Shown: one piece after another, positions 1 through 11,559 of the stretch
How positions within the stretch are numbered: position 1 is the stretch's first letter
Layout of the letters: the number at the start of each line of letters is the position of its first letter
Source of the DNA: Eupeodes corollae
Taxonomy: Eukaryota > Arthropoda > Insecta > Diptera > Syrphidae
Reading direction: 5' to 3'
Assembly: GCF_945859685.1 (NCBI RefSeq)
Contig: NC_079147.1
Span: 55,396,946 to 55,460,945 of the forward strand
DNA length: 64,000 bases
Position numbers and translations under genes: made by a program
The notes under the pieces: model-generated
Database searches by the model: none
Seen by the model: only the letters and a program-made list of their open reading frames with translations
What the model was told of the DNA's origin: nothing

Positions 1-3000
1 AGGATATCTTTCATCTTTGATGATTACTATGTCGTTTCTTTCGATGTTTCTTTTGGATTTGGTCCACTTTGGACGTTGTTGAAGGCGTGATAGATATTCC
101 TTGTGCCATCTAGCCCAAAAGTGCTGGAACATTTGTTGGATATGTTGCCATCTGTTGAGTCGGTTGGTCTTAAGATCAAGTAGTGATGGTTCTGGAACAA
201 TATTCGTAGGCTCTCCAATAAGGAAATGGGCAGGAGTGAGTACACTTAAGTCCGTAGGGTCATCGGTAAGTGGGCAAAGCGGTCTGGAGTTTAGTGAGGC
301 TTCGATTTGAACTAGAAGTGTATACATTTCTTCATATGAATGAATTCTATTTAATAATATACGTTTAAGATGGTACTTAACTGATTTTACTCCTGCCTCC
401 CATAATCCACCAAAGTGTGGTGAGGCAGGCGGAATAAAACTCCAGGAAGTTCCTTCATTTTCCATCTGGGCACGGACGTCAGGCGAAAGAATTTGAAGAA
501 ATTGATGATTCATCTTTATAAGCTCTTTGTTGGCTCCCACAAAGTTGGTTCCATTGTCACTGTATAAATGACTACAACTTCCTCTTCGCGCAGTGAACCT
601 TCGGAATGCAGCCAAAAAACCTTCGGATGTCATATCTGAGACAAGCTCGATATGAATAGCTTTTGTGACCAAACAAATAAATATGCAAATAAAACCCTTG
701 TAGGTCTTCGTCGATCTACCTTTGGAAAGCTTAAGGTCGAAAGGACCAGCATAATCTACACCGCTATGTCGAAATGCCCTGCTTTTATTCACTCTTACTT
801 TGGGAAGTGAACCCATTAGTTGCGTGGTACGCATTTTGTTAAAGCGAGTGCAAGTAACACAAGCATGAAATTCTGCTTTTGCAACATTTCTTAAGTTTGT
901 TATCCAATACTTGGTTCGAATATAGGTCATAATTAATTGTTGTCCACCATGTAGGGTTTTTAAGTGCGCGTCAGCAACAAGAAGTTTTGAAAGATTACAA
1001 GAACCTGATAGAATCAAAGGATATTTTGAATCGTCGTCTATGTTCGCAAAACGAAGTCGACCTCCAACACGAAGTTGGTTATTTTTATCAACGAATGGAT
1101 GTAAATTAAGAATTTTACTTTTGAAAGAAATTTCCTTTTTAGTTGTAAGACTTTTAATTTCGTTAGGAAATGATAAGGATTGAGATAAAGTTATGAGATG
1201 TTTTAATGAAGTTTGAATTTCTATAGCCTTTAAGTAACCACTGAAAATTCTCAGCCTTTTAGGTCGAAGTCTTAGGATATAAGACGTCACTCGTAGTAAA
1301 CGGTTTAATGAACTGAATCTACTTAAGAGGTTAGTGGAAAATTGAATAATTACATTAGTACATGCAAATATTTTCGTTTTTTGCTCAAGATCAGTAAAAA
1401 ATCGAGAGGTATCTTGACTGGGCCAATCGACTTTTGAGCAACTTAACCACCGAGGACCGTTCCACCAGAGTTCATGGTTTTCTAAATCTTGAGGTTGAAC
1501 TCCTCTAGAAGCACAATCAGCTGGATTGTCCTCTGAACTTACATGAAACCATTGATTTACATTCGTTATTTCTTGAATTTCACTTACACGGTTGGCGACA
1601 AAAGTTTTCCAACGAATAGGTAAAGCATGAATCCAGCTTAGAACTATGGTAGAATCTGTCCAGAAGTATGATTCTAAGTTATAAGTTTCAATTTGAGTAG
1701 CCGATATAAATTTTTTAAACAACTTAGCCAAGAGAACTGCACCGCACAACTCTAGTCGCGGTAATGAAATTTGTTTAATTGGTGCAACTTTAGTTTTTGC
1801 AGTAATAATATTGACAAAAATCTGTCCGTTAGGTCTATGAGTTCTACAATAGAGAACGGCAGAATATGCATTGTTCGAAGCATCGGAAAAGCCATGAATT
1901 TCTATAGATGAAGAACTTATAGTACCTAGCCATCTAGGTATTTTTATAGTTTGTAAGAATGATAGATTATTTCTATACTGTTCCCATTCGGAACTTAATT
2001 TATGTGGAAGAGGATCATCCCATCCAATACCTTCCAGCCAAAGTTGCTGAAAATATATTTTAGCCAGAATTGTTGTTGGCGCCAGTAAGCCAAGTGGATC
2101 GAAAAGCTTCGATGCATCGGAAAGTAATGTTCTTTTTGTGAAAATATTACACATGGAAAGCGATATTTTGAAGAAGAAATAGTCATATTTTGGATTCCAA
2201 TATAAACCCAACGCTTTAACTGATGAGTTTGAATCATCAAGATTGAATGAAAACTCACAATCTTCTGGTTGTAAATCAGAAAGGAGTTCTGGACAATTTG
2301 AAGTCCACTTTCTTAGATTAAACCCTCCGGAACTTAAAAGCTTCTTGAGTTGCTTTTGAATTGTCTTTGCTGAACTGAGGTCGTCAGCACCAGAAATTAT
2401 ATCGTCAACGTAAATGTCGTTTTTCAAAACTTCAGCTCCTTTAGGAAAATTTTCTGCTTCATCATTTGCTAACTGTTGCAAAACTTTGATTGAAAGATAT
2501 GGAGCACAAGTTGTACCATAAGTAACTGTTTGCAGTTCATACAGTTGAAGTGAACTGAACGTATCGGGACGCCATAGGATCCTCTGGAACTTTGTTTCTT
2601 CAGGATGAACAATGATTTGTCGAAACATTTTCTCAATGTCCGATGTGAAAACGAAGAGAAATTTACGCCATTTCAGAATGACTGATGAAAGATCGTTTTG
2701 TAACGATGGACCGGGAAGAAGCTCTTCATTGAGAGAAGTGGAGTTGACTGGTTTTGATGATCCATCAAATACAACTCTTAACTTTGTTGTAGAGCTACTT
2801 TCCTTCCATATTCCATGATGTGGTAGTATGAAACCATTTTCAGTTGGAGGAAGATCTTGAAGATAACATTTAAATTTCATATGACTGAGGCTTATGTACT
2901 CATTAATGAATTTTGAATACTCTTCTTTAAGAGTTTGATTTTTTGGAAACACTCTTTGTTCAAGATGAGTGAACCTTTTCTGCGCATTAAGCAAGGAATT

Positions 3001-3606
3001 TTTAAAGATCGGGTAGTCTTCATTGAGCACTTTGGATTTGAAAGGAAGTTTTACTATATATCTTTCATTAGCAGAACGAGAAAATGTATTTTGAAAGTAA
3101 TTGTCACAAGCTGTTTCTTCAGGAGTAGAAATTCTTGAAGTAGAAACTTCTTCTAGTTCCCAGAACTTTCGAAGTGAATTATCAATTGCATTGACTTGTG
3201 TATGAAATGAGCTTGTGTTTTCAATAGATAAACTATTTTTTGAATTAATAGGACCAGATAATATCCAACCCAATTCAGTATGCTGGGCTAAAGGTCCGTT
3301 TTGAGGCCTTATTACACCATCAAGAATTATTACGTGGAAGATATCAGCACCGATGAGAATATCTATATTACCAGGCTCAGAAAAAGATGGATCAGCTAGA
3401 GTAATATTGTCGAATTCTTTTGGTAAAGTTGACGAAACTGGATACCTTTGTAGGTAGTCACTAATGGATGACATAACTAGTGCTTTTACTAGCGTTTCGA
3501 AACTAGAATTTGTGCAAGATTTCAAAAGAAATTCTACAAAACTTTTACAGACGTTTGAAATTGATGATCCGATTCCACTGACTACGCTGTGTTTTGGACG
3601 TACCAT
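1..3606 (-). CDS. BEL/Pao retrotransposon Pol (RT, RNase H, integrase), partial at window edge
   Basis: This is the polyprotein of a BEL/Pao LTR retrotransposon: it copies element RNA to DNA and integrates it. The minus-strand frame has no stop from 3654 to base 1; the first ATG is at 3606 and the end lies beyond the left edge. Landmarks in order are a VSGIGSS/ITLADPSF post-protease segment, the RT catalytic YVDD at 2401-2412 (about residue 399) followed by IISGADD, an RNase H FSDASNNAYSA block near 1882, and an integrase zinc region (HACVTC). The integrase core follows with VDYAGPF, YSDNGTNFVG and HFGGLWEAGVK, so the D-D-E residues are present. The last codons (NDIVIIKDERYP) are the usual BEL integrase tail. 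A DSG/DTG protease active site is not found upstream, where one is expected. The long open frame argues for a recent insertion. Gag lies just upstream. Confidence 0.93.
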   Translation of the reverse strand, partial: MVRPKHSVVSGIGSSISNVCKSFVEFLLKSCTNSSFETLVKALVMSSISDYLQRYPVSSTLPKEFDNITLADPSFSEPGNIDILIGADIFHVIILDGVIRPQNGPLAQHTELGWILSGPINSKNSLSIENTSSFHTQVNAIDNSLRKFWELEEVSTSRISTPEETACDNYFQNTFSRSANERYIVKLPFKSKVLNEDYPIFKNSLLNAQKRFTHLEQRVFPKNQTLKEEYSKFINEYISLSHMKFKCYLQDLPPTENGFILPHHGIWKESSSTTKLRVVFDGSSKPVNSTSLNEELLPGPSLQNDLSSVILKWRKFLFVFTSDIEKMFRQIIVHPEETKFQRILWRPDTFSSLQLYELQTVTYGTTCAPYLSIKVLQQLANDEAENFPKGAEVLKNDIYVDDIISGADDLSSAKTIQKQLKKLLSSGGFNLRKWTSNCPELLSDLQPEDCEFSFNLDDSNSSVKALGLYWNPKYDYFFFKISLSMCNIFTKRTLLSDASKLFDPLGLLAPTTILAKIYFQQLWLEGIGWDDPLPHKLSSEWEQYRNNLSFLQTIKIPRWLGTISSSSIEIHGFSDASNNAYSAVLYCRTHRPNGQIFVNIITAKTKVAPIKQISLPRLELCGAVLLAKLFKKFISATQIETYNLESYFWTDSTIVLSWIHALPIRWKTFVANRVSEIQEITNVNQWFHVSSEDNPADCASRGVQPQDLENHELWWNGPRWLSCSKVDWPSQDTSRFFTDLEQKTKIFACTNVIIQFSTNLLSRFSSLNRLLRVTSYILRLRPKRLRIFSGYLKAIEIQTSLKHLITLSQSLSFPNEIKSLTTKKEISFKSKILNLHPFVDKNNQLRVGGRLRFANIDDDSKYPLILSGSCNLSKLLVADAHLKTLHGGQQLIMTYIRTKYWITNLRNVAKAEFHACVTCTRFNKMRTTQLMGSLPKVRVNKSRAFRHSGVDYAGPFDLKLSKGRSTKTYKGFICIFICLVTKAIHIELVSDMTSEGFLAAFRRFTARRGSCSHLYSDNGTNFVGANKELIKMNHQFLQILSPDVRAQMENEGTSWSFIPPASPHFGGLWEAGVKSVKYHLKRILLNRIHSYEEMYTLLVQIEASLNSRPLCPLTDDPTDLSVLTPAHFLIGEPTNIVPEPSLLDLKTNRLNRWQHIQQMFQHFWARWHKEYLSRLQQRPKWTKSKRNIERNDIVIIKDERYP

Positions 3607-3632
3607 TATTTGAACTTTGTACACTGGAAGAA

Positions 3633-3902
3633 TTATTGTATGCGGCAGTTGTATTTAATTTTACACTGTGATACAGTATGTCCTTGGACAAGACAATTTA
3701 GGCAAAGATTATTGTTTTTTGCAAACTCTATTTTTTTGTCGGAAGAAAAAGCCTTATATTGTGGACAAAGATATAGGTAATGTGTTTCGTGACAGCAAAT
3801 GCAAGATGGAGTTTTGAAATTGCGCTTCGAAGTATGCAAAGATCTTGAACAAACTTGAGTTTTATTTCTTTTCTTTGCTATGTATTGAGATCTTGGTTTC
3901 AA
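3633..3902 (-). pseudogene. BEL zinc-knuckle segment in a shifted frame
   Basis: This segment continues the Gag protein in the +1 frame relative to both gag and pol. It carries a first Cys cluster (CICCHETHYLYLC) and a canonical CX2CX4HX4C knuckle (CLNCLVQGHTVSQC), which in BEL elements bind the element RNA. It then runs to a stop at CRIQ. Gag and pol share one frame, so two frame changes bracket the segment. Either there are two small indels, or the second change is tied to a deletion: pol resumes almost at once with the VSGIGSS region, leaving only tens of bases where the aspartic protease domain (about 100 residues in relatives) should lie. A programmed shift at the first junction cannot be excluded. 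Confidence 0.75.
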
Positions 3903-4851
3903 CGGCTTCCAAGGAACGAAAAGAATCTTCTAGGAAAGTGAAAAAATCTTCGAGTTTTGGTAACTCGTTTGTTTTATTTTTGAAACTTGAGTTTTTATGC
4001 ACCAGGAAATTTTCCCAATTTCGTCGAGATGATTTATCTAATTTTTGGGATATTAGAAAAATAACAAAGAGATCCCACGAATCTGTCGAAACACCAAGAT
4101 TACTAATTGAATCTAAACACTCTTTTGTAGTATACAAAAGCTTACGAATAGAAGAAGATGATTCCTTTTGCATATCAGGTTGCTCACATAGAATTTTTAG
4201 ATAAGAATCAACAAGAAACCTTTTATTGTCATAACGATCACAAAGAGTTTTCCATGCAGTAGCATAATTGACATTTGTGCACTTTATGGATCGAATGAGA
4301 GCTTCAGCATCACCACTTAAACACTTTTTTAGAAAATAAAGCTTTTGTGCATTAGAGATATTGGTTTTTATATGAATCATACTAGTGTACAAATCATGAA
4401 ACATTGACCAATTTTCATAAGTTCCATCAACTTCTGGAAGTTTTACTTTTGGAAGATGAATGTCGTTTTCATCGCGAAATGAATGTTCAAAGAATGTTTG
4501 GTTAACTGAACTAGAACTAGGTTCTTTAGAAGTAGAGGCTTCTAGAAGTAGAATTTTATCTAAAATATCTCCTTTTATGTCCATAAATTTTTGTTCAAAT
4601 TGTTCATACTCAGAATCAATGAAGTAACTAAAATCATTTTTAGTTTTCTTAACACCTTTAAGTGAATTAAAAATCTTCAAGTGGTTACTTTTATATGGTG
4701 CCATATAAGCCTCACATTGTTCTAATCTGCTACGTAGGTAGCCCATCTTTGAAAGATTTTCCGGTCTGGACTCAGTGAAACTTATTTGGAAAGCTGTTAA
4801 ATCAGCTTCATTTAATCTTTGTTCTTCAATTAATGCTTTGATTTGTTCCAT
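3862..4851 (-). CDS. BEL/Pao retrotransposon Gag (DUF1759-type)
   Basis: This is a 329-residue ORF encoding the nucleocapsid precursor of the BEL element. The N-terminal third is charged and probably coiled-coil. From about residue 130 comes the DUF1759-type core with LPKVKLPEVDGTYENW, the DLYTSMIH helix, and LSGDAEALIRSI and AWKTLCDRYDNKR, all characteristic of BEL/Pao Gag. The start ATG at 4851 opens on MEQIKALIEEQRL, typical of the family. The ORF ends at a TAA at 3862-3864, just before the zinc knuckles, which sit in another frame. It therefore looks truncated by a frameshift near 3865-3900. The protein would assemble virus-like particles with Pol products. No counterpart LTR can be compared, because the 3' LTR lies outside the window. 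Confidence 0.88.
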   Translation of the reverse strand: MEQIKALIEEQRLNEADLTAFQISFTESRPENLSKMGYLRSRLEQCEAYMAPYKSNHLKIFNSLKGVKKTKNDFSYFIDSEYEQFEQKFMDIKGDILDKILLLEASTSKEPSSSSVNQTFFEHSFRDENDIHLPKVKLPEVDGTYENWSMFHDLYTSMIHIKTNISNAQKLYFLKKCLSGDAEALIRSIKCTNVNYATAWKTLCDRYDNKRFLVDSYLKILCEQPDMQKESSSSIRKLLYTTKECLDSISNLGVSTDSWDLFVIFLISQKLDKSSRRNWENFLVHKNSSFKNKTNELPKLEDFFTFLEDSFRSLEAVETKISIHSKEKK

Positions 4852-6059
4852 ATTTCAAAATTGAAAATTTAACGAATGAAGAAGAAAAAAAATATAACTC
4901 AATCAAAAACCAAAATAATGTAATCGTAGAAAAAATTTGCTTTGATTCACTGTAGCAAAAGCTAACCACCAAGGAGAGTAACGATTCTAAAGTATTAAAT
5001 TGATAAAACGTATTAAATCTAATTCGTACAGTTTAGCACAAAATATATAGTTCACAAACGATGAAATTGAATACTAAGAAACACACTTAGTATTGGATTT
5101 GAACATAACGTACTAAAAGTACTGAACACAAATCAAACTTTTTCGACAGCACTGTGTTTTTTGTGCATGTTTTTGCAACAAGAGAAAACACTGATCAAAT
5201 TAGCGATAAGGTGTATGCACTGAGAAAAATATTAGAATCTTTTGTTCTATTTTATTTTTTAATTTTCAGAATCATTGAAAGAAAATTGATAGCACTCAAT
5301 AAACTTTATATAGTTTTTAACTGTTTAAAATAGTTTTGCTTCAATTTAAATGAAAATTAAGCATGTGCTTTAAGTTCAATTATAAAAGTACCGCCATATA
5401 TATGTATTATAACTGATTTTTAAAACTGTACACTTTAATTTACGATTAATTAAATCAATCTTTACGTTATCACAGTTAATATTTTTAGCAGAACTAAAAC
5501 AGAATAATTTAATCAAATTTTTTTTCACTCCGTGTAACCCAAAACTGATTCAATCAATCTTAAACTAGTGCACTTGTACGAAAAAATATATATATGTATG
5601 TATATAGAATATGTAGGTACAATGTAATTTCTTTTCTACTTTCCCAATTGAAATTAAGAAATTAATTATCAAAATTACTGAGAAATAATGAATTTGCGTA
5701 TAGAATTATATATCAATATTCAATATATAAAATTATTTATGTATAGAATTAATATTATAAAGAAATTCTGCCGAATTACTTTAATAAAATTGAAACAATT
5801 TTAAGAAGAAAAAAAAAAGAATTATGAGAGAAAGAGAATAGAAAGAAAATGAATTTACTTTTATACTATTGTAAGAAAAATGAAATGAATTTACTTTGAT
5901 ATTATGAGAAAACTATTGCAAGAAAATAAAAGTTAATTAAATATTAAATTCGGATCTGAAGGACCAAAATGTTCGATAGCTTAGTAGAAAAAGAGAAATA
6001 TTAGAAGTTTATTTAAATTTATTTTAGTATAATAAAAAGTTAGAATATTTGTATTAATA
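4852..6059. other. AT-rich non-coding; probable BEL leader and LTR at its left side
   Basis: No gene is visible. The part next to gag must contain the leader, and probably the 5' LTR, of the BEL element. Without the second LTR the boundaries and the primer-binding site cannot be fixed. The rest is homopolymer-rich AT sequence with no recognisable ORF or RNA. Confidence 0.5.
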
Positions 6060-7690
6060 TATGCAATTATGAGGAAAAGAACTTATCCCGATGCGGTATG
6101 CAGCCAAAGTGAAAGAGATTACGGCCAACTTGCTCTTGGCTTAAGCTAAATGTGTTGCCATTAGTTTCGTTAAGATTTACAATATTATGTTCGGACATAA
6201 TTGTAATAGATCTTAAACAATAACCTTGTACATAGGGGCTTTACTGTGCGAAGCATCTTCCGCATTTCAGTTGATATTTAAATTGCTATGACTCAACCAC
6301 TCACCGTAACAGTGATTTTGGTCTTTTTCAGTCGGTATTCGTTCATACTGAAAAGGTGCATCTTTAGGGTCTTTATAAATAGAGGTCCGGTTTCGAGCAT
6401 AATCACGTTAATTGGCGTATTTTTTGGCAGATAAAATATTGTCTTCACATAGTGTGTTTCTTTACCGTGTGAAACTTTTTGCATCCCCATACATGCAAGC
6501 CATACAAAAGTATACTTTCTGCAACTGCTTCTTATACCTTATATTTACTACTGTGAGCTTTGTTTTCGTTCATAAAACATCTTTTCCATGAAATATCAAT
6601 TGCAGTTTTTGCCTTTTTGGAGTTTCTCGCTAAAATATTTCTCCAAATTCAGGTTTCTAAAAAAAGTACTCCTAGGTATTTGTATTCGTTAACACATTCT
6701 ATATCTTCTCTCTCCGACTCAGTCTCCGATGAAATTCCACTTTCCATTCGATGCACTTCGTCCACCACGCTTGTTTAATATCATCACCTTAGATTTTCGA
6801 GCATTGACTGTAAGGTTAAATAGGCAGCAATAGTCATATAACGCGTCCAAACTTCAGAGACAAGCCCAGCCAGACCATATAGCTTGTAGAATAAAGCACC
6901 TCGGTTGATTGAGTCGAATGCTGCTTTGAAGTCAATAAAGAATGCATATAAATATCTTTCCTGATATTTGGAGACCCTCGGCTAGCCTCCTGACAGTGAA
7001 AATGTTATTTATTGTAGAATACCCAAATCTAAAACCTGCTTGAGTCTCTTTTTACTGGTTTTGATATGCAATCCACGTTGTGAGTCTCTTTTGCAACAGC
7101 GTTGCAAAAATCTTGAAAGTCGAATTAAGAAAAGAAATTCCACGATAGTTTGCTGCATCCAACAATTATCCTTTTTTGTATATTGGGAAAGATTATAGCG
7201 TCTTGAAAATTGACGTTTTTCAGCGTGGCTGTTCCGTATTTATAGAACTCAACCTGCCGCTTTTCCATCTATAAGAGATCCTAGAGATAATTGCACTTCT
7301 TGAAGGTTAATTTCGCATAGTGCCAATTTGTTTATATACTGCTTGGATTCAATAATTCTTTGAAATGAGTGGATAGAATGTTTGATGCACATAGTTTCTT
7401 ATGCACTCCGAATAGCTTACCATTCAATTCCCACACAAGTTTCTAAAAATAGGTGGCGGTTCCGCAGGTTGCCAGTTTAGATGCCTGCATAGTTTTTCTT
7501 GTCGGTTTTACACAGCTCCTTATATTGAGAGTTGGCCTCTTAGTAGTTTTTTCCCAACAAACCTTCGGAATTCCTCAAATTTATCAACCATGCAAAGAAT
7601 TTCTTACGAGCTTTTTGACGTTCTTCATCAAACCAAAGCTCTTTTCTAAATTTTCTTCTTTTTCCAAAGCCCTGTTGTTAAGGGTAAAAT
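6060..7690 (-). pseudogene. Decayed LINE (endonuclease-RT linker, RT and C-terminal region)
   Basis: Reading the minus strand from about 7690 gives the linker typical of LINE ORF2 (LWFDEERQKARKKF), then RT palm sequence around 6900-6990 (FIDFKAAFDSINRGALFYKLYGL). A segment near 6780-6830 resembles the NLTVNARKSKVMI block before the thumb, and a C-terminal piece at 6293-6490 contains FYLPKNTP and ETGPLFIKTLKMHL. Frames change repeatedly and stops are common, so it is dead. The clade is uncertain; the LPKNTP motif is shared by an insect LINE group I cannot name safely. The order of the pieces is collinear with one element. Confidence 0.7.
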
Positions 7691-7788
7691 AACGTTAAAA
7701 TTTGCTCTAACATAGGGAAGTCTGCATTTTTGTGTTTGAAGTTTCGAAATAAGTTGTTGTCTATACACAGAACGAAAACAGTCATCCT

Positions 7789-9203
7789 ATTGACTATTTT
7801 GGTAGTCAATATAACTATTTGGTAGTCAATTTTCAGCCGATAACCGCGATAGTCAATAGAACAATTTTCGAATGTCAATTTTGGAATCCGAAATTACAAT
7901 TTGGTAGTCAATATTACAACTTTGGTTGAAAGAATTTGAAACTACGGTTGTTGTATTGACTATTGTGGTATTCAATACGACAACTGCGGTAGTCAATATG
8001 ACAACTGCGGTAGTCAATACGACAACTGCGGTAGTCAATATGAAAACTACGGTAGTCAATATAACAACTGCAGAAGTCAATATTACAACTTTGGTTGAAA
8101 GAATTTGAAACTACGGTTGTCGTATTGACTATTGTGGTATTCAATACGACAACTGCGGTAGTCAATATGATAACTGCGGTAGTCAATATGACAACTGCGG
8201 TAGTCAATATGACAACTTTAGTAGTCAATGTGACAACTTTGGTTGAAGGAAATTGAAACTACGGTTGTCGTATTGACTATTGTGGTATTCAATACGACAA
8301 CTGCGGTAGTCAATATGACAACTGCGGTAGTCAATACGACAACTGCGGTAGTCAATATGAAAACTACGGTAGTCAACATAACAACTGCAGAAGTCAATAT
8401 TACAACTTTGGTTGAAAGAATTTGAAACTACGGTTGTCGTATTGACTATTGTGGTATTCAATACGACAACTGTGGTAGTCAATATGACAACTGCTGTAGT
8501 CAATATGACAACTGCGGTAGTCAATATGACTACTGCGGTAGTCAATAGGACAATTGCGGTAGTCAATATGACAACTTTAGTAGTCAATGTGACAACTTTG
8601 GTTGAAGGAAATTGAAACTACGGTTGTCGTATTGACTATTGTGGTATTCAATACGACAACTGCGGTAGTCAATATGACAATTGCGGTAGTCAATATGATA
8701 ACTGCGGTAGTCAATATGACAACTGCGATAGTCAATAGGACAACTGCGGTAGTCAATATAACAACTGCAGTAGTCAATATTACAACTTTGGTTGAAAGAA
8801 ATTAAAACTACGGTTGTCGTATTGACTATTGTGGTATTCAATACGACAACTGCGGTAGTCAATACGACAACTGCGGTAGTCAACATGAAAACTACGGTAG
8901 TCAATATAACAACTGCAGTAGTCAATATTACAACTTTGGTTGAAAGAATTTGAAACTACGGTTGTCGTATTGACTATTGTGGTATTCAATACGACAACTG
9001 CGGTAGTCAATATGACAACTGCGGTAGTCAATACGACAACTGCGGTAGTCAATATGAAAACTACGGTAGTCAATATAACAACTGCAGAAGTCAATATTAC
9101 AACTTTGGTTGAAAGAATTTGAAACTACGGTTGTCGTATTGACTATTGTGGTATTCAATATGATAACTGCGGTATTCAATATGACAACTGTGGTAGTCAA
9201 TAA
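7789..9203. repeat. 21-bp minisatellite with higher-order units containing an inverted monomer
   Basis: The basic monomer is a 21-bp unit close to AACTGCGGTAGTCAATATGAC. The array is built of higher-order units, each opening with a TTGGTTGAAAG segment. These start at 7922, 8091, 8239, 8408, 8598, 8788, 8936 and 9105, giving spacings of 169, 148, 169, 190, 190, 148 and 169. Every spacing is a multiple of 21 plus 1 (7, 8 or 9 monomers plus one base). Just after each opener one monomer lies in reverse orientation next to a forward one, creating a perfect 13-bp stem (GTTGTCGTATTGA with TCAATACGACAAC) around a 12-base loop. The first unit carries a mismatch in the stem. The edges (7789-7920 and after 9130) are degenerate. 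Confidence 0.95.
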
Positions 9204-11555
9204 TATAACAATTTATTTGGAACCCAAAATAACACCCTCCGATTGCTCTGCCTCGCGTGCTACTTCTGACAGCCGGGATCCGTTTAAACTTAAAATCTAT
9301 CAATTTATTTTCAATAGTCACATAATCTTTTTCTGTTACAAAAGTTTCATATACAAATATTATATCAAAATTGTGTACAAATTTATAAAACTCGTTAAAT
9401 ATATTTTGAAATCCTGATGTGATAGAAAAACTATGATGTAAAATTTAAACTTAGTTGTATAATAACTAATATAATAATTTGTCATAAGACTTGGTATATT
9501 TAAAAAAATGTAAGGAGAATATTTGTCCGAATATGAATAAAATCCCAATTATTTTATCAAAAAAAAATCAAAAAAATTTCATTTATTTCCTTCCTATTCC
9601 TTGCCTAAATTTAATTCCTCTCCATAATTTATTATTCTACCTCTATGTATGTAAATATTTAATAAAACATCTTAAAATGTAGTTATCATCGTAAAACTAA
9701 ACTGAAGGAAAAACAAAATATATAAATAAATAAACATTATGTCCATATGTCTCATCATACAGATTAGAAAATCAATTAAAGAGAATACCGCACATGAACG
9801 CTTATCTGTTCTGCATATTTAATGCTTCTTAATGAATTAAGCCCGACACCATCTTCAGTGGGGGTATAGATGGTGGATGGTTTATGGAAATGGCAAGACG
9901 AAGGCGAAGTTGAAGGCATCGAAGCATTATTTTTTGTTACACCTCCCATTCCACTACATGTACATATATAAGTATAGCCATCAGACACCCAGACCCATCA
10001 GACTTATGTAGACCCATATACCATGGTACTTGTCTATAAAGATCATTAATGATTTTGTGGTCCACCGCCCACAAATGACAAGTTACAAGCTCCTTTTGGA
10101 AACTTAATACTTATAGATATATACTCGTACTTGCTGCTGCAGAAATGGGGGATAATTCTGGTGCTGTAGCTGGATGTAAATTACTTTAATTATTATCAGT
10201 TTCTATACCTAAACCTAAACACTCATTGAATCGTAACGAGTCTCTTTCATTTCGTGTGCCTTGTGTACAATGTGCGAAAAACGGCTGGATTTGGTTTATT
10301 TGTTTCAAGTTAAAAAACTTGCTATCCATCTAGAAAATGGTTTACTTTTTAATAATCATTTGCTTAAATTTTGTTTGCTGATCTATTAAACGTATGAAAA
10401 CTTTGACTTTAAAAAATATTTAAAGGCCTTATTTTAAATAGTCTACTGCACGCACATAATAGTGGTCTTACAGCCAATTAAATTGCACTTTACCAAAGGG
10501 CTCTGATGGCCTTTATTCAAATTCGACTACAAAAATAATGATTTACGTCAGGGTTTTGAGAAATTACCTTTAAAATACGAAATACAACTTTTGAAAGAGT
10601 TTTTGAGAATATCTAAATTTATGAAATAGCTTTTTTTAAATAAAATTCGTGATGGTTTTCCAAATCTATAATTCCTTTCTTCAATATTTAGTTGAAATAT
10701 TAATATTGCTTCATACCGTATTTGGAAAATCTTCATAAGTTGTTAGATTTACAAAAATCTAAAAGAAATGATAAACCATTAAACTTTAAACGGTTTTCCC
10801 CAGAAAAAGGCGAAACGGTTTGAAAGTATGTTTTATTCTTGTAACGAATCTGTTGTCAAACAATTGTATTATATCAAGTTTTGAAATATGTTAACATATG
10901 TATATCGATATAATGTTGAAAACGGGTATTTTCAAAACTTGAGCAAATAGCTAAAATTAAAACAAAGAATTAAGTCCAAAAGGTATTTTTCAAAACGAGG
11001 AAAATATCAAATTTGAGGTTTTCATAAAACTTCATATAAAGGCAAATAAAAACTCATAACTAACAAGAATTTCAAGAAACTAAACAAGATATAAAGATTT
11101 GTGTTTTGAAAAATTATCATACAATTTATTGTCAAGAAATATTTGTTTGTTTGCTTTAAACATTTATAGAAGGGCATAGTTTTTAAAACGGGATGGAATA
11201 GATACGTTTTAAAGCAAGAATCCATTTTATAAATATCTTAATCTTTTAAAAAGATACCTATTGCTTTCTTTCTTGTCGACCAGTGATAAATAACTCTATA
11301 TTGATGTCAACGCACGAAAGCTCAAGCAAAGATTTATGGTTTTAATATGCCATTAATTAGCCGTGAATTAAGTGTGCACAATTTATCGTGCAATGTTTTT
11401 TTTTCTTACTTTAATTTCCCTAAAAGAAATAGGTTTGATTGTATTATATTCGATTGTTTACTGGTTGGTAGTTTGCTGATTGTTAGTGAAGAATTATTAG
11501 TGTTAACTTCGACTCAATCCCATAAAAACTTACTTAGACTTTATAGCCTTGCCTT
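9204..11555. other. AT-rich stretch without recognisable gene
   Basis: I find only short chance ORFs. A GC-richer patch at 9230-9290 flanks the minisatellite. A short segment at 10915-10945 (AAACGGGTATTTTCAAAA) resembles 25836-25862, which suggests a low-copy interspersed repeat. Confidence 0.6.
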
Positions 11556-11559
11556 AAAT

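Noticed and set aside
7922..9110. Regular repeats with spacer-like openers resembling a CRISPR array
   Set aside because: The sequence is eukaryotic, the 'spacers' are identical, and the monomers are directly tandem.
9282..9298. GGATCC followed by GTTTAAAC, suggesting cloning-vector sequence
   Set aside because: The sites are isolated with no flanking polylinker or vector sequence; chance is sufficient.
7853..9417. Many ORFs of the type TTAVVNM repeats on both strands
   Set aside because: They arise because the 21-bp monomer is a multiple of three without stops; unit length breaks the frame and both strands are equally open.
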